Source of the DNA: Paulinella micropora
Lineage: Eukaryota; Cercozoa; Imbricatea; Euglyphida
Reading direction: 5' to 3'
DNA length: 35,901 nt
NCBI GenBank assembly: GCA_009731375.1
Contig: BJOX01000254.1
Coordinates: 365,354 to 401,254 of the forward strand
Shown here: positions 35,254 through 35,901 of the stretch, piece after piece
Numbering within the stretch: the stretch's first letter is position 1
How the letters are laid out: the number at the start of each line of letters is the position of its first letter
Program-made: the position numbers and the translations under genes
Notes under the pieces: generated by a model
What the model saw: the letters and a program-made list of their open reading frames with translations, nothing else
What the model was told of the DNA's origin: nothing
The model's database searches: none

Positions 35254-35553
35254 ATGACTCTTGTGCCGTCCATCCGTATCCTATCAGTGAACTCCTTGGC
35301 TTGGTCTAACCTAGACCGTTTTGACGCAGTCGCAGTCTTAGTCTCCGAGCGCGGCACAGACGGCGACGAGGGGGCACTCGTCCACGCAGCCAGGTCCGCG
35401 CTGTTACGGCCTGCCAGGGCAGAATTCCGTGCTGATGCAGCGTTGCTGCTGCTAGGCTGTGGCACAGCACGATGCCCGTCTCTAGGACCGTGTACGCTGG
35501 CATTATCACCGGCTGAAGCCATACTCGTGAACGCGTTTGAGGCGTCACTGTGA
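35254..35553 (+). CDS. possible 99-residue protein of unknown function
   Basis: ATG 35254 (MTLVPSIRILSVNSLAWSNL) opens 99 residues with alternating strand-like and helix-like segments (DAVAVLVSE, RADAALLLLGCG, AEAILVNAFEASL), more protein-like than the Ser/Ala-rich minus-strand frame over the same DNA. The frame is open upstream through the microsatellite, so a longer or spliced protein is possible. It stops 16 bases before the convergent minus-strand gene at 35570. Local composition is less GC-rich than the rest, like the 25881 gene. No family is recognised. Confidence 0.4.
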   Translation: MTLVPSIRILSVNSLAWSNLDRFDAVAVLVSERGTDGDEGALVHAARSALLRPARAEFRADAALLLLGCGTARCPSLGPCTLALSPAEAILVNAFEASL

Positions 35554-35569
35554 ACAGAGTGTAGCCGAA

Positions 35570-35901
35570 CTACTCCATTACGCTGGACGTGGAAAAGAGT
35601 TTCGGCGATTCCAGCGCCGGTAGTACGTTGTTTTGCGGTGGCGCGGATATAGGCGGCACTGGTTGCTGACCCCTGTCGGCTGCACCATACGGCACTGGCC
35701 TTTGCGCCGCTTGCGCCGCCTGCGCCGCCTGCGCCGCTTGCGCCGCCTGCGCCGCTTGCGCTGCTTGCGCGTGTCTGTATCCCTCTAGGAAGGACTGCAG
35801 GTGCGACAGGCCCCCGTACGAGTTTAGGTAATCTACTACCGCTGCCTGTTTGTTTGTCCCTTCTTTTTTCTGCACAAAGCTGGCATAAGTCTTGCAACGC
35901 C
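35570..35901 (-). CDS. C-terminal part of an unknown protein with AQA repeat (continues beyond window)
   Basis: The minus-strand frame enters at the right edge and runs 110 codons to a TAG at 35570. The first 45 residues look like ordinary folded protein (CKTYASFVQKKEG, VVDYLNSYGGLSHLQSFLEGY). Then comes a tail of about seven AQA/QAA repeats (coded by GCCGCTTGC-type units, 35703-35771) and a Pro/Gln/Ser-rich end. The start and most of the protein lie outside the window. The nearest minus-strand AATAAA is about 580 bases downstream (34987), which leaves room for a further exon or a long 3' UTR. The family is unknown. Confidence 0.55.
   Translation of the reverse strand, partial: RCKTYASFVQKKEGTNKQAAVVDYLNSYGGLSHLQSFLEGYRHAQAAQAAQAAQAAQAAQAAQAAQRPVPYGAADRGQQPVPPISAPPQNNVLPALESPKLFSTSSVME
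35703..35771. repeat. 9-base GCCGCTTGC/GCCGCCTGC repeat coding for AQA
   Basis: Near-perfect units alternating GCCGCTTGC and GCCGCCTGC, read as Ala-Gln-Ala on the minus strand in the terminal gene. Confidence 0.85.

Overview
The window is a very GC-rich, gene-dense stretch of a DNA genome that expresses genes in eukaryotic fashion. Short intergenic spaces carry AATAAA or ATTAAA polyadenylation hexamers just after stop codons, large secreted Cys-rich proteins have eukaryotic-type signal peptides and EGF modules, and one gene is readable only if GT-AG introns are removed. Protein types (DUF285/BspA-like repeats, a C2H2 array joined to a nuclease-like domain, a macro-domain protein, a GT32-like glycosyltransferase, a LIGERH/ChaN-like protein, a 2OG-oxygenase-like protein) are a mix typical of nucleocytoplasmic large DNA viruses of algae and other protists, or of a compact high-GC protist genome. 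No hallmark viral gene (capsid, polymerase, packaging ATPase) and no ribosomal or tRNA gene is visible, so the giant-virus assignment is an inference. The sequence is a draft: N gaps lie at 9188-9197, 30837-30846 and 33234-34050, and several genes carry single-base frame breaks.

Layout. 266-904 (-) and 1299-2672 (+) are a divergent pair of unknown proteins around a repeat-rich GC spacer. 3064-5985 (-) is a modular Cys-rich secreted protein in five exons with an SPTQ-repeat mucin-like segment. 6404-8567 (+) is a 720-residue protein with one C-homopolymer frame break. 8933-9687 (-) holds two partial DUF285 genes, which run head-on into 9688-11118 (+), eight C2H2 fingers plus a PD-(D/E)XK-like domain. 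11479-16344 (+) encodes a 1621-residue secreted mosaic protein with EGF domains and Ser/Thr/Pro linkers. 16774-25633 (+) is a second, even larger EGF-containing secreted protein interrupted by an in-frame TGA and about seven frame changes. 25881-26900 (+) is a LIGERH protein, 27161-28549 (+) a macro-domain protein, 28798-29709 (-) a GT32-like membrane protein without DXD, and 30106-30693 (+) a possible small membrane protein. 30586-31535 is a non-coding array of 31-bp iterons in two inverted arms. 31744-32883 (-) is a Cys/His zinc-binding protein. Then come G/C homopolymers and a gap, the N-terminal half of a 2OG-oxygenase-like gene (34051-34612, -), a small plus-strand ORF, and the 3' end of a minus-strand gene with an AQA repeat leaving the window.

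How they may work together (inference): the two giant secreted proteins, the spliced Cys-rich protein, the DUF285 proteins and the GT32-like protein form a surface/adhesion set. The zinc-finger nuclease-like protein, macro-domain protein and 2OG-oxygenase-like protein are candidates for acting on DNA, ADP-ribose or modified substrates. The inverted iteron array is the best candidate for a replication origin or other nucleoprotein assembly site.
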